Below are positions 1 through 6,234 of a DNA stretch of 7,772 nt, one piece after another. This stretch comes from Akkermansia muciniphila (GTDB taxonomy: Bacteria > Verrucomicrobiota > Verrucomicrobiia > Verrucomicrobiales > Akkermansiaceae): the NCBI GenBank assembly GCA_943324575.2, contig CALPMD020000052.1, forward strand, positions 1 through 7,772, in the 5' to 3' direction. The number at the start of each line of letters is the position of its first letter. Position 1 is the stretch's first letter. The position numbers and the translations under genes were made by a program. Under the pieces are notes generated by a model. It was not told the DNA's origin. It saw nothing but the letters and a program-made list of their open reading frames with translations, and made no database searches.

Positions 1-299
1 CCGAGCGAATGGTTGTGAAAATGCCAGATATCAGGCGGGGCACCGAGTGCGTCGGTCGCGGCACGGCGGAGTGAATGGATGAGCCTTTCCGCAGTCTGAT
101 CGCCCGACCCACCTTGATAGCCGAGGCCATCGACGTGGCGGCAGACGTTCTGCAGCGAGATGCTTTGTTCATCATCCGCACTGCCACCCGTGAGAATACA
201 GTGCTCGATGCCAGCTCGGGTGAGTGCCTGCGAGGCTGACTCGATCACTCGCGTGACGCCCCCGAGCCCGAGGTGATAGTGAACGATGGCGATTCGCAT
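1..299 (-). CDS. Glycosyltransferase, N-terminal part (runs off the left edge)
   Basis: Reading leftward from an ATG at 299, an open frame of 99 codons continues past the window edge. It begins MRIAIVHYHLGLGGVTRVIE, the usual opening of GT-B fold (GT4-like) glycosyltransferases: a hydrophobic first strand followed by a glycine-rich turn. Near residues 88-98 is PDIWHFHNHSL, matching the 'hvH.H' segment of the acceptor-binding N-terminal domain. The nucleotide-sugar-binding C-terminal domain lies outside the window, so donor and product cannot be inferred. The ATG lies one base after the TGA of the upstream M16 protease gene (TGA-G-ATG), so the two are probably co-transcribed and translationally coupled. 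No Shine-Dalgarno sequence is seen. The family call is fairly sure; the exact GT family is not. Confidence 0.8.
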   Translation of the reverse strand, partial: MRIAIVHYHLGLGGVTRVIESASQALTRAGIEHCILTGGSADDEQSISLQNVCRHVDGLGYQGGSGDQTAERLIHSLRRAATDALGAPPDIWHFHNHSL

Positions 300-300
300 C

Positions 301-3210
301 TCAGCCCGCTGGCTTGATCGAAATGAGCAGGGCGTTGGCCTCGATCAGGTATTTTTTGGCGAGCGCGTTGATTTCCTCAAGGGTGATCGAACGGTAGTCC
401 GCATCGCGGCCGCGGGCCAATTCGAGGCGTTTCGGGTCCAGTTGGCACTGGCTCATGACCGTGCCGAGCCAGTAGCGGTTGTCGCGCAACGATTTTTCGA
501 GCTGACTGAGGGTAGGCTTGAGCGCGCGGTCGAGCTCGTCAGCGGTGGCGCCTTGGGTGGCGAGGCGGTCGGCAAGTTCGCGCATGCTTTGGAGGAGGCG
601 GTCGATATCCTCGGGTTTGCCAATACTCTCGCCGACCAGATAGCCGAAGCCCTCCAACGCATCCGACCCGGAAGCCGCCGCATTTGGGCTGTAGGATGCG
701 CCAAGTTTTTCGCGGATTTCTTCGCGAAGACGGTCACCTAAAATGAGGCCGAGAAGATTGAGTCGGCGGAATTCCTTTTGATGCCCACGAATCCCATCGG
801 TTTTCCACACCGCCGCAGCGATGCCCTGGGAGATGTGCGAGTCATAGGTAAAGGTCTTGGCGGCCGGTGCGGCAGGGAATGCGATCTTGCGCGCATCTGG
901 GGCCAGCGCGAGGGTCGCGGCCCGGGCAGGCAGCGCGCCGAACGTGGCGAGTAGATCGGGCAGGATTTTATCGACCTCGAAGTCGCCGACGAGGGTCAGT
1001 TCGAGGTACCCTTTGGTGAGCTCGGGCGTAAGCCACTTTTTCGCATCTTCGAGGGTGTACGAGGTGAGTTTTTCAGCGGAGGCGATGGCGAAGCGCGAGT
1101 CGCCGCCGTGAAGCCATGCTTCCATATCCTGCTGCGGCCCGGCTGTGGTGTGCTTGAGCTCCTGCAGGATGACAGGGATGGATTTCTGGAATTGCCAGAG
1201 AGCCTCCTTGCGATAGCCGGGATCGGTCAAGGTGGCGCACATCAGCTGAAGCTCGGTCGCGAAATCCGCAGGCGTGGTGGTGCCGTTGAGGTTGAACGCA
1301 TCGTCAGAAATGGTGAAGGAGGAGCCGACATTTTTACCTGCCAGGATTTGCTGGAGATCGTCGATGGTGTGTTTGCCAAGGCCGCCGCCTTCGAAAACTG
1401 CGGTGGCAAAGTGATCCAGCATGGGCATCCCCTTGGGCTGCGACAGCTTGCCAGATCCGACACGTGCCAGCAGCCGTATCTTGCCCTTTTCAAAATCCGT
1501 GGTCTTTAAATTGACCCGCACCTGATTGGATAAAACCAGTTGGGTGATCCCCAAATCCTTTAGCTCCTTGCGCGAGAGCAGCGTGCCGGGCTTTCCGAAA
1601 TCGCTGTAGCCGAAGACCGGAATCGCACGTAGAATCGGCTTCTCGACGGGTTTGCTGCGCGACTCCTCAAAGCAGGCAGCCAGCTCCTTTTCCGCGCCCT
1701 CTTGCTTTTCCTTGGCGGTCAGCATCAGGTGATATCCGGGAGCGTCCCAAAACTTCTTGAATGCTTGATGGCAGGCCGCGAGATCCATCGAGGCGAACAC
1801 CTGCTTGACGATCTCAAGATCGGTCGCGGGGTCTGAAAAGACCTCATTGTCGTTGACCTGTTTGGCGAGGGCGGTGGCGATGGTTTCCGACTTACGACTC
1901 GCCTTTTGTTTGACCTGCTGTTCGTAACTGTTGAGTAGCTTCGACTTCGCTTCGTTGAGCTCCGCCGCGCTGAAGCCATAGTCCAAGGCACGGCGGAATT
2001 CCTGTTCCAAAATCGGCACCGCGTCCTGCCAGCGGTCGTCTGCCACCGTGAGGTCAATCGAGCCGAAATCGACGTAATTGAAGAGTGTCTGGTTCGACGC
2101 CGATCCCGACTCGATGGCTGATCCTTCCATTTTACTAAGTCGGTCAAAACGGCGGCTCAGCATCGCATGGGCCACCTCAAGAGTCATGAGTTCTGCACGC
2201 GTGGCGATAGTATCCGCCTTCACGACATGGGGGCGAACCAAAGTCAACGACACATCCGTCGAGGCAACCTCCTTGTCAGAGAAGACCGAGGCCTCGATGC
2301 CCTCAGGCTGCTTGACGGGCCCTAGATCAGGATCGGTTCCTGACGTCACGGGGTTAACCATCGAGCCAAAGACCTTTTGGATTCTAGCTTCGATCTCCTG
2401 CGGGGCGACATCGCCAACGACGACAAAAGTCATCCGGGCCGGCGTGTAGTACCGCTGGTAAAGATCGACGAAACGCTCGCGCGGAGCAGACTTGATCACC
2501 TCTTCGGTGCCGATGGGGAAGCGTTTCGAGACCCGCGAATCCGGCAGAATTTTAGCAAACTGCTGCTCCATCAAGCGGGTACCGACGGAGTCGCGACTCA
2601 CCTTTTCGGAGAGAATCACGCCGCGCTCTTTATCGATTTCTTCACGCGAGATGAGCGCCCCGTCGCCAAAATCCCGCATCACGGTAAAGGCCAGCTTCAT
2701 GGTATCCTCCGTCAAATCCGGCAGATCGAGCATGTACACCGTTTCATCAAAGGATGTGAATGCGTTGACGTGGGCACCGAAGGAGATTCCCAGGCGCTGC
2801 ATCTTTGGAATAAGTTCGTCCACACTGTAGTTTTTCGATCCATTAAAAACCATGTGCTCCAGAAAATGCGCCAAGCCGCGCTGATCATCCGCCTCTACCA
2901 GCGATCCGGCGGCAATGTGGAGCCGTATTGAAACCCGCTTCGGTGGCTCCGCATTCGGGTAAATGATATAACGGAATCCGTTTGCCAGACTACCAAACGT
3001 CGCGCCCGAGTCTGGCGCAATGTCGGAAGACGCCTGCGGCCAGGCGCGCGGTGTAACCTTCGCCACGACTGGCTCCGGCTTAACCAAGGTCGTTACGGCA
3101 GGCGGCGCGCTCGGCGCCTTGGGAGTGTGCACCCTAGGAGAGTGCACCGAAAAAATCGTCGCCGTCAGGACAAGGATGAGCACAAGAATGAGAGGCGAAG
3201 CCTTTTGCAT
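301..3210 (-). CDS. M16 (insulinase/pitrilysin) family zinc metalloprotease, PqqL-like, exported
   Basis: About 969 residues, close to the ~930 of E. coli PqqL. Residues ~7-22 (LILVLILVLTATIFSV) form a signal peptide or membrane anchor, followed by a Pro/Val-rich linker (~29-58), so the enzyme should act in the periplasm or on the membrane. The first M16 domain carries the inverted zinc motif HFLEH at 115-119 and the distal acidic segment ERGVILSE (E195, with E202 the likely third ligand). DVNAYTSYDE-like text of the family appears here as AHVNAFTSFDETVY. The C-terminal M16 repeat lacks a zinc motif but has the substrate-binding Arg/Tyr pair in REKLGASY (R833, Y840). This is a complete active-half plus inactive-half peptidase that should cut peptides inside a closed chamber. 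Start: ATG 3210 places the hydrophobic core six residues in. An in-frame TTG at 3246 would add 12 residues and cannot be excluded. A glycosyltransferase gene follows one base after the stop. Confidence 0.93.
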   Translation of the reverse strand: MQKASPLILVLILVLTATIFSVHSPRVHTPKAPSAPPAVTTLVKPEPVVAKVTPRAWPQASSDIAPDSGATFGSLANGFRYIIYPNAEPPKRVSIRLHIAAGSLVEADDQRGLAHFLEHMVFNGSKNYSVDELIPKMQRLGISFGAHVNAFTSFDETVYMLDLPDLTEDTMKLAFTVMRDFGDGALISREEIDKERGVILSEKVSRDSVGTRLMEQQFAKILPDSRVSKRFPIGTEEVIKSAPRERFVDLYQRYYTPARMTFVVVGDVAPQEIEARIQKVFGSMVNPVTSGTDPDLGPVKQPEGIEASVFSDKEVASTDVSLTLVRPHVVKADTIATRAELMTLEVAHAMLSRRFDRLSKMEGSAIESGSASNQTLFNYVDFGSIDLTVADDRWQDAVPILEQEFRRALDYGFSAAELNEAKSKLLNSYEQQVKQKASRKSETIATALAKQVNDNEVFSDPATDLEIVKQVFASMDLAACHQAFKKFWDAPGYHLMLTAKEKQEGAEKELAACFEESRSKPVEKPILRAIPVFGYSDFGKPGTLLSRKELKDLGITQLVLSNQVRVNLKTTDFEKGKIRLLARVGSGKLSQPKGMPMLDHFATAVFEGGGLGKHTIDDLQQILAGKNVGSSFTISDDAFNLNGTTTPADFATELQLMCATLTDPGYRKEALWQFQKSIPVILQELKHTTAGPQQDMEAWLHGGDSRFAIASAEKLTSYTLEDAKKWLTPELTKGYLELTLVGDFEVDKILPDLLATFGALPARAATLALAPDARKIAFPAAPAAKTFTYDSHISQGIAAAVWKTDGIRGHQKEFRRLNLLGLILGDRLREEIREKLGASYSPNAAASGSDALEGFGYLVGESIGKPEDIDRLLQSMRELADRLATQGATADELDRALKPTLSQLEKSLRDNRYWLGTVMSQCQLDPKRLELARGRDADYRSITLEEINALAKKYLIEANALLISIKPAG

Positions 3211-3276
3211 GGAATGAGGGTGCCCGAGAGCGAGACTGCTTGGCAACGCCGAAAACCATCCAATCGCCCCGCCCCG

Positions 3277-3291
3277 TCGGAAATTTTCCGA
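3277..3291. promoter_or_regulatory. 15-nt palindrome upstream of the M16 gene
   Basis: TCGGAAA-T-TTTCCGA is a perfect 7-bp inverted repeat around one base. It sits 67 bases upstream of the M16 ATG, in the 155-base gap between that gene and the divergent tRNA. It could be an operator for the protease-glycosyltransferase pair. No convincing -35/-10 pair was found around it, and a short A/T-cored palindrome can arise by chance. Confidence 0.25.
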
Positions 3292-3365
3292 AATTGTGAA
3301 ATCAGCGTTGCAATCCTGACCGCGGCATGATGTCTTCTCCCCGACCTGCTAAACAGGTATGATGT

Positions 3366-3452
3366 GCGCGCGTGGCGGAATTGGTAGACGCGCTAGATTC
3401 AGGTTCTAGTGGGAGCAATCCTGTGAAGGTTCGAGTCCTTTCGCGCGCACCA
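3366..3452 (+). tRNA. tRNA-Leu (anticodon CAG)
   Basis: 87 nt fold as a class II tRNA. The acceptor stem GCGCGCG (3366-3372) pairs with CGCGCGC (3442-3448), then discriminator A and an encoded CCA (3450-3452). The D-arm contains GGCGGAATTGGTAGACGC. The anticodon stem CTAGA/TCTAG encloses TTCAGGT, giving anticodon CAG, which reads CUG. A long variable arm follows (around GGGAGCAATCC), as expected for leucine. The T-arm has TTCGAGT in a GAAGG/CCTTT stem. The gene is divergent from the M16 gene and is followed by the accessory block; tRNA 3' ends are common integration sites, but no second copy of this end lies in the window. Confidence 0.97.
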
Positions 3453-3463
3453 TATCATTTTAA

Positions 3464-3481
3464 ATCGATGGGATCATCGAT
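3464..3481. repeat. Short perfect hairpin just after tRNA-Leu
   Basis: ATCGATG-GGAT-CATCGAT forms a 7-bp stem with a 4-nt loop 12 bases after the tRNA CCA. No T-run follows on the plus strand, so it is a poor intrinsic terminator. On the minus strand it contains TCCCATCGAT, identical to one unit of the tandem array at 6325-6399. Confidence 0.3.
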
Positions 3482-3588
3482 GAGGTCAGTCGCGATGCAA
3501 TCCATGCATTGTTGACATAGGTCGCCACGCGTCACGAGCACAAAACGCGGCAACACACGCTGCGCGGGTCAACTCATCAGGGACCGCT

Positions 3589-4005
3589 TCAACCCGGGTC
3601 GCCCGATTCGAGGGCGTAAATCATCTTCCATAGCCGGTCGCTTTCGCCGCGCTCGATGACTTGCAGCGGCGTCGACCCGTCAAACGCGGGGTTTGGCTCC
3701 TGCATCCAAGTGATCACCTGCCGCGGGTCTTCCATCAATTCCTTCAACGCGTCAAACAGCCGGATGAGTTCGGTGAATTTCCGCCGCGCCGGTTCCGTCG
3801 CGGCGATCCCCTTGCTCCAACTTGCGACCGAGCGCGGGGAATAGCCAGACAGCCGGACCATCACGGTCTGCGTCAGGCCGAAGTCTTCTTGAAACCGCTG
3901 GATCACTCCGTAAGTTTGCAGCTCTCCCGCCGAGGCCAGCCGCAGGCGCGTGGCTGCTGGTGGTGGAAGGAGGCTGGTGGCGGGGCGGCGCGGCAGTGTT
4001 TTCAT
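3589..4005 (-). CDS. Xre/MbcA/ParS-type antitoxin (DUF2384 toxin-binding domain)
   Basis: 138 residues from ATG 4005. After a basic, Pro-rich start (MKTLPRRPAT), residues ~33-66 form an Xre-like helix-turn-helix (FGLTQTVMVRLSGYSPRSVASWSKG). Residues ~76-138 match the Xre/MbcA/ParS C-terminal toxin-binding domain, with W100, PNPAF at 105-109, TPLQVIERG at 112-120 and D123. In this family the antitoxin caps the active site of a RES toxin and represses its own operon through the N-terminal domain. That fits the RES gene immediately upstream, whose stop lies 55 bases before this ATG. A GTG at 4071 would give a 160-residue version overlapping the RES gene by 11 bases; I prefer the ATG because the added residues (GCKSTCRFAGEGASSD...) look non-family. 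No Shine-Dalgarno sequence is seen before either start. Confidence 0.88.
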   Translation of the reverse strand: MKTLPRRPATSLLPPPAATRLRLASAGELQTYGVIQRFQEDFGLTQTVMVRLSGYSPRSVASWSKGIAATEPARRKFTELIRLFDALKELMEDPRQVITWMQEPNPAFDGSTPLQVIERGESDRLWKMIYALESGDPG

Positions 4006-4040
4006 GGCGTTTGGTTTGCTGTCTGAAGATGCACCCTCGC

Positions 4041-4054
4041 CTGCAAATCTGCAA
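4041..4054 (-). promoter_or_regulatory. Paired TTGCAG repeats between toxin stop and antitoxin start
   Basis: On the minus strand TTGCAG occurs twice with an 8-bp period (TTGCAG-AT-TTGCAG) inside the 55-base spacer between the RES stop and the antitoxin ATG. It may be part of an internal promoter or an Xre-binding site giving extra antitoxin. The match to a -35 box is partial and no good -10 follows, so this is only a candidate. Confidence 0.2.
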
Positions 4055-4060
4055 GTACTT

Positions 4061-4666
4061 TTACACCCCACCCCCTAGAACGAGCGCCTGGATGGCCGCC
4101 GCGTCGTGGAGGATCACGCGGCTGTCGGCGTCTTGGTTGCGCGGAAAGAACGCGAGATTCAGCCCGCCCCGCACCGCCGCAGAGCCGACCAAAATCCCCT
4201 CGGCCCCCGCCGCATGGGCGGCGCGGCCGATGCACTGGCTCAGGCTCTCCACACCGCGCGCCTGCTGCTTGCGCCAATCCTCCGCCCGCAGATCATTCGC
4301 GGTGATTTTGAGATCACCCAGCACCGCAGGATCCGACAAATCCAAGACCCGCTGCAGCCGAAACCCCAAGCAAACGTAGATCCGCGCCTTGCGACTGACC
4401 ACCCGGTAGTAGCGGTCGTTCGCCTGCGATTCCTTCAACGCCGTCGCTCCGTCCGTGCTGCCGTACACCACCGGAAACGTCCGCGGGGCATTCCAGCGCC
4501 CGCCGTGCGCGAAAGCACCCAGCCCGTTGAGAATATCCAGCGCCCGCGGGTGGCCGATCGCCTGAAAGCGCCAGCAATCGCCGCACCACGGCCCCAGCCA
4601 TTGCCCGACCGCCCCCTGCAATTCCTCCGCGAATTCGAATCCACGCAACTCAAATGGGGACAACAT
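4061..4666 (-). CDS. RES domain toxin (NAD+-targeting, ParT/MbcT-type)
   Basis: 201 residues. The RES domain spans ~31-185. CWRF at 31-34 leads to GAFAHGGRWNAP (50-61, with the conserved Arg R57). VVYGSTDGATALKE follows (66-79, with the conserved Glu E79), then WRKQQARGVESLSQ (131-144). The Ser-containing segment VGSAAVRGGLNLAFFP is at 160-175 (S162, N170). Arg, Glu and Ser give the family its name, and all are present, so the toxin looks intact. Characterised RES toxins act on NAD+: MbcT degrades it by phosphorolysis and ParT ADP-ribosylates Prs. Which reaction applies here cannot be told from sequence. Start ATG 4666 has no Shine-Dalgarno sequence but lies about 60 nt below a good promoter. 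The antitoxin gene lies downstream, the reverse of the common Xre-then-RES order. Confidence 0.9.
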   Translation of the reverse strand: MLSPFELRGFEFAEELQGAVGQWLGPWCGDCWRFQAIGHPRALDILNGLGAFAHGGRWNAPRTFPVVYGSTDGATALKESQANDRYYRVVSRKARIYVCLGFRLQRVLDLSDPAVLGDLKITANDLRAEDWRKQQARGVESLSQCIGRAAHAAGAEGILVGSAAVRGGLNLAFFPRNQDADSRVILHDAAAIQALVLGGGV

Positions 4667-4731
4667 AAAGGGAGGGGCTACGATTTTGGCGTTCCATCGC
4701 CGCTACTCCACCTCGCGGCAGAACCGATGAG

Positions 4732-4758
4732 ACTATAACAAGCACCCAACCGTGTCAA
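4732..4758 (-). promoter_or_regulatory. Sigma70-like promoter for the RES-Xre operon
   Basis: On the minus strand a perfect -35 TTGACA (4758-4753) is followed after 15 bases by TATAGT (4737-4732), a 5/6 match to TATAAT. The spacer is two bases short of ideal; a 17-base alternative -10, TAGTCT, is weaker. Transcription would start near 4725, giving a leader of about 58 nt before the RES ATG at 4666. It lies in the 164-base gap downstream of the STAS-like gene, so the toxin-antitoxin module can be expressed independently of it. Confidence 0.5.
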
Positions 4759-4830
4759 ATCCTCTGGGTGTCTCCAGATATCGCCACCGGACGAGCCAAT
4801 CCCCGCGTATTGAGCACAAAAAACGGCAAA

Positions 4831-5136
4831 TCAAACACGCTCCGCATGTTTGTCCATGCCCAGTTCGATGGTGGCCTCCACCAGTACCCGGACGGTCGGC
4901 AGGCAACCTTTGAAAACGAGTTTGCCCAGTGCTTCCGCGCCGTGCTGCTCGAACAAGCCACTAATCAATGCATTCACAAACGAACTGTTGGCATTGCGGA
5001 TGCCCGTGAAGTCCAGCACCACCCGCTCGCACAGCGAAAGGTAGGAATCGATGTTCGAGACCCGATAGCGATACGCCTCGGCCCCATCGCTCAGGCGCGG
5101 GCAGAAATCTTCTCGCAAACGGATTTCGTGGATCAC
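4831..5136 (-). CDS. STAS-like domain protein (DUF4325)
   Basis: 101 residues from GTG 5136. An in-frame TGA lies just six bases upstream, so the start cannot lie further 5'. The text RVVLDFTGIRNANSSFVNALISGLFEQHG (residues 38-66, split here as RVVLDFTGI and NSSFVNALISGL) is the core strand and helix of the STAS-like DUF4325 family. It is followed by LVFKGCLPTVRVLVEATIELG (73-93, LVFKG and VRVLVEATIE). STAS folds usually serve as regulatory protein-interaction modules, as in anti-sigma antagonists. The DUF4325 type has no established role that I can cite, and is often found with or fused to a histidine-kinase-like ATPase. No such ATPase is in this window, so it is an orphan here. It lies between the broken DUF3800 gene and the RES-Xre module. 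The function is unknown. Confidence 0.78.
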   Translation of the reverse strand: MIHEIRLREDFCPRLSDGAEAYRYRVSNIDSYLSLCERVVLDFTGIRNANSSFVNALISGLFEQHGAEALGKLVFKGCLPTVRVLVEATIELGMDKHAERV

Positions 5137-5142
5137 GGTTCA

Positions 5143-5171
5143 AATGTAGCAGCCGGCACCGAACTGCGCAA
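5143..5171 (-). promoter_or_regulatory. Candidate promoter for the STAS-like gene (leaderless)
   Basis: On the minus strand TTGCGC (5171-5166, 3/6) and TACATT (5148-5143, 4/6) are 17 bases apart. The -10 ends six bases before the GTG start at 5136, so transcription from it would begin at about the start codon itself. This would explain the missing Shine-Dalgarno sequence, but the -35 match is weak. Confidence 0.25.
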
Positions 5172-5287
5172 GGGATGCTCCAACCAATGGCGTGTCGCTG
5201 CACCACATTTTTCTTGAAAGCTGCGGATTTTGGGCTATTTTTTGGGCGGATCTGAACACCGGCTCGTCTGGGTAGTAGGATTCCACC

Positions 5288-5317
5288 GGGGGCCCGCAAG
5301 GGTCCCCTTATTCTTTT
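5288..5317 (+). terminator. GC-rich hairpin with GCAA loop and T-rich tail (plus-strand oriented)
   Basis: GGGGGCCC (5288-5295) pairs with GGGTCCCC (5300-5307) through eight pairs, including one G-T wobble, around the GNRA tetraloop GCAA. On the plus strand TTATTCTTTT follows, the layout of an intrinsic terminator. No plus-strand gene lies upstream. On the minus strand the hairpin starts eight bases after the DUF3800 stop but is followed by CCGGTGG, not a T-run. It may still act as a 3'-end stabiliser for the minus-strand transcript. Confidence 0.45.
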
Positions 5318-5600
5318 ACAGACGAACAATCCCGTTTGGGTCGTTAATCGAGGCGTGTTTGCAGCAAATCGGCAGCAGCCGGTTAAAATAGTTCTGGCCC
5401 GATTTCCTTTTCATAAAACTGGACGGCGACAGCTGCTGATAGAGGAGGAAAGCGCAAAGATCGGCAGACTGAATAAAATACGACGTGGCCGAATCGCGAA
5501 AGTTGGCTTCTTCAATCAGGGTCCGAAGCTGGAGATTGCGGTATCCTGGACCATGATCCACCCGATTACGAACCGGGTTATAGTTTCGCATCTGACGCAT
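5316..5600 (-). pseudogene. DUF3800 C-terminal fragment (second frame)
   Basis: 94 codons readable from ATG 5600 (MRQMRNYNPV...) to the stop at 5316. It holds GYRNL, the conserved SYFIQSADLCAFLLY segment and the family-like end GIVRL. The same frame stays open upstream to 5672, but residues before 5600 are arginine-rich and unlike the family, so they are out-of-frame reading of the N-terminal half. Confidence 0.7.
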
Positions 5601-6051
5601 CCGGAAAGAGCATTCCACTTTCATCCGCATTGCGCGGCCCGGGAAAGTTCCGGCTGGATATCGTGTTCTCAAAGCGCTGGATCAATGCCTGCCACGCTCG
5701 GTCAAAAACTGGGTAATCCTCGGACTTACCTTGCTTGTCCACCACGATATTGATGACCGAAAAATCTGGCAGTCCGGCTAGAAAATCTGCGTAAAGCCTG
5801 AGAATTTCAAGCCGCTGATACTTCGGAATCCGCGCCAGTTCACCGGGAGTAGTCAACATGTGCCCGGCATGGACTTCGTCGCGTAATTTCAGGCCAAAGC
5901 GTGCCTTCAGATCGCGCCGGAACGAAATCAGCTCCTCCAAAAAGGGTTTCCACCTGAGCTCATGCACCACCAGGCCCGACAGCACAAAGTAGCGCGTCGG
6001 CGACTTAACCATCCCCGGATCCCCACTTTCGTCGATATACATCAGATACAT
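5578..6051 (-). pseudogene. DUF3800 N-terminal fragment (first frame)
   Basis: 157 codons plus stop from ATG 6051 (MYLMYIDESGDPG) to TAA 5578. The last family-like residues are GMLFPDASDAKL. A GTG at 6057 would add only Val-Ile. No Shine-Dalgarno sequence is seen upstream of the start. If translated it would give a truncated protein. Confidence 0.7.
5583..5599 (-). other. Frameshift junction in DUF3800
   Basis: The 17 bases TGCGTCAGATGCGAAAC (minus strand) make family-like sequence in two frames: DASDAKL in the upstream frame and RQMRN in the downstream frame. Putting two copies in tandem restores one frame reading DASDAKLRQMRNYNPV. That points to loss of 17 bases (or 17 plus a multiple of 3) between near-identical repeats. 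Confidence 0.6.
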
Positions 6052-6198
6052 GATCACTTTTCAACGTTGTCTCCCAGCAAGCTCGGCAGAATAAATCAAC
6101 GCGGCGGATAGATACATCCAAAAATGTGGCCCGCCATTTGACGCGGACCGTCATCCGAGCTACTTTGTGGCGGGTTGGGAAATCTCAGCTGGCATCGT

Positions 6199-6234
6199 GG
6201 CTACGGAGGAATCTCCGTGGCCCTTTGTTTTTCT
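6199..6234 (+). terminator. Intrinsic terminator-like hairpin, plus strand
   Basis: GGCTACGGAG (6199-6208) pairs with CTCCGTGGCC (6213-6222), ten pairs with one T-G wobble, around the loop GAAT. CTTTGTTTTTCT follows at 6223-6234, so the hairpin and T-run fit a Rho-independent terminator on the plus strand. The minus-strand reading has no T-run. No plus-strand gene is recognised upstream within the accessory block. Confidence 0.6.

Larger units (their letters stand above)
5316..6051 (-). pseudogene. DUF3800 protein gene, broken by a frameshift
   Basis: Two overlapping frames together spell one DUF3800 protein. The N-terminal part starts MYLMYIDESGDPG (ATG 6051) and contains RYFVLSGLVVHELRW, LRDEVHAGHM, VVDKQGK and WQALIQRFENTISSRNFPGP, and then stops at TAA 5578. 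The C-terminal part continues in another frame with MRNYNPV, GYRNLQLRTLIEE, SYFIQSADLCAFLLYQQL and KRKSGQNYF, ending NDPNGIVRL with its stop at 5316. DUF3800 proteins carry conserved acidic residues (here DE in YIDESG and D in SADL) and are thought to have a nuclease-like fold; no reaction is established for this one. The break lies near 5583-5600. Without it the protein would be about 250 residues, normal for the family. The separated N-half lacks the conserved C-terminal Asp region, so it is probably inactive. Confidence 0.85.

Noticed and set aside
2377..2931. Open plus-strand frame of 184 codons opposite the M16 gene
   Set aside because: It lies wholly inside the HFLEH-containing coding region on the other strand and has no recognisable motif.
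3308..3363. tRNA-Leu promoter (TTGCAA and TATGAT)
   Set aside because: TATGAT ends only two bases before the mature tRNA, too close for a start site, and TTGCAA has no well-spaced -10.
3428..3452. tRNA-Leu 3' end as an integration site with a duplicated end
   Set aside because: I looked for a second copy of the T-arm and acceptor sequence to the right and found none in the window, nor an integrase gene.
4106..4738. Open plus-strand frame of 210 codons opposite the RES gene
   Set aside because: It is antisense to a clear RES toxin, is rich in Arg, Pro and Ala, and shows no domain. It is a shadow of GC-rich coding DNA.
5140..5286. 48-codon minus-strand frame from GTG 5286, ending just before the STAS-like start
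   Set aside because: Its position is operon-like, but it starts at a GTG next to a hairpin, resembles nothing I know and has no Shine-Dalgarno sequence. Too weak to call.
5578..5600. Programmed ribosomal frameshifting in DUF3800
   Set aside because: There is no slippery heptamer or suitable stimulatory structure at the junction, and a simple one-base shift would still leave conserved residues missing.
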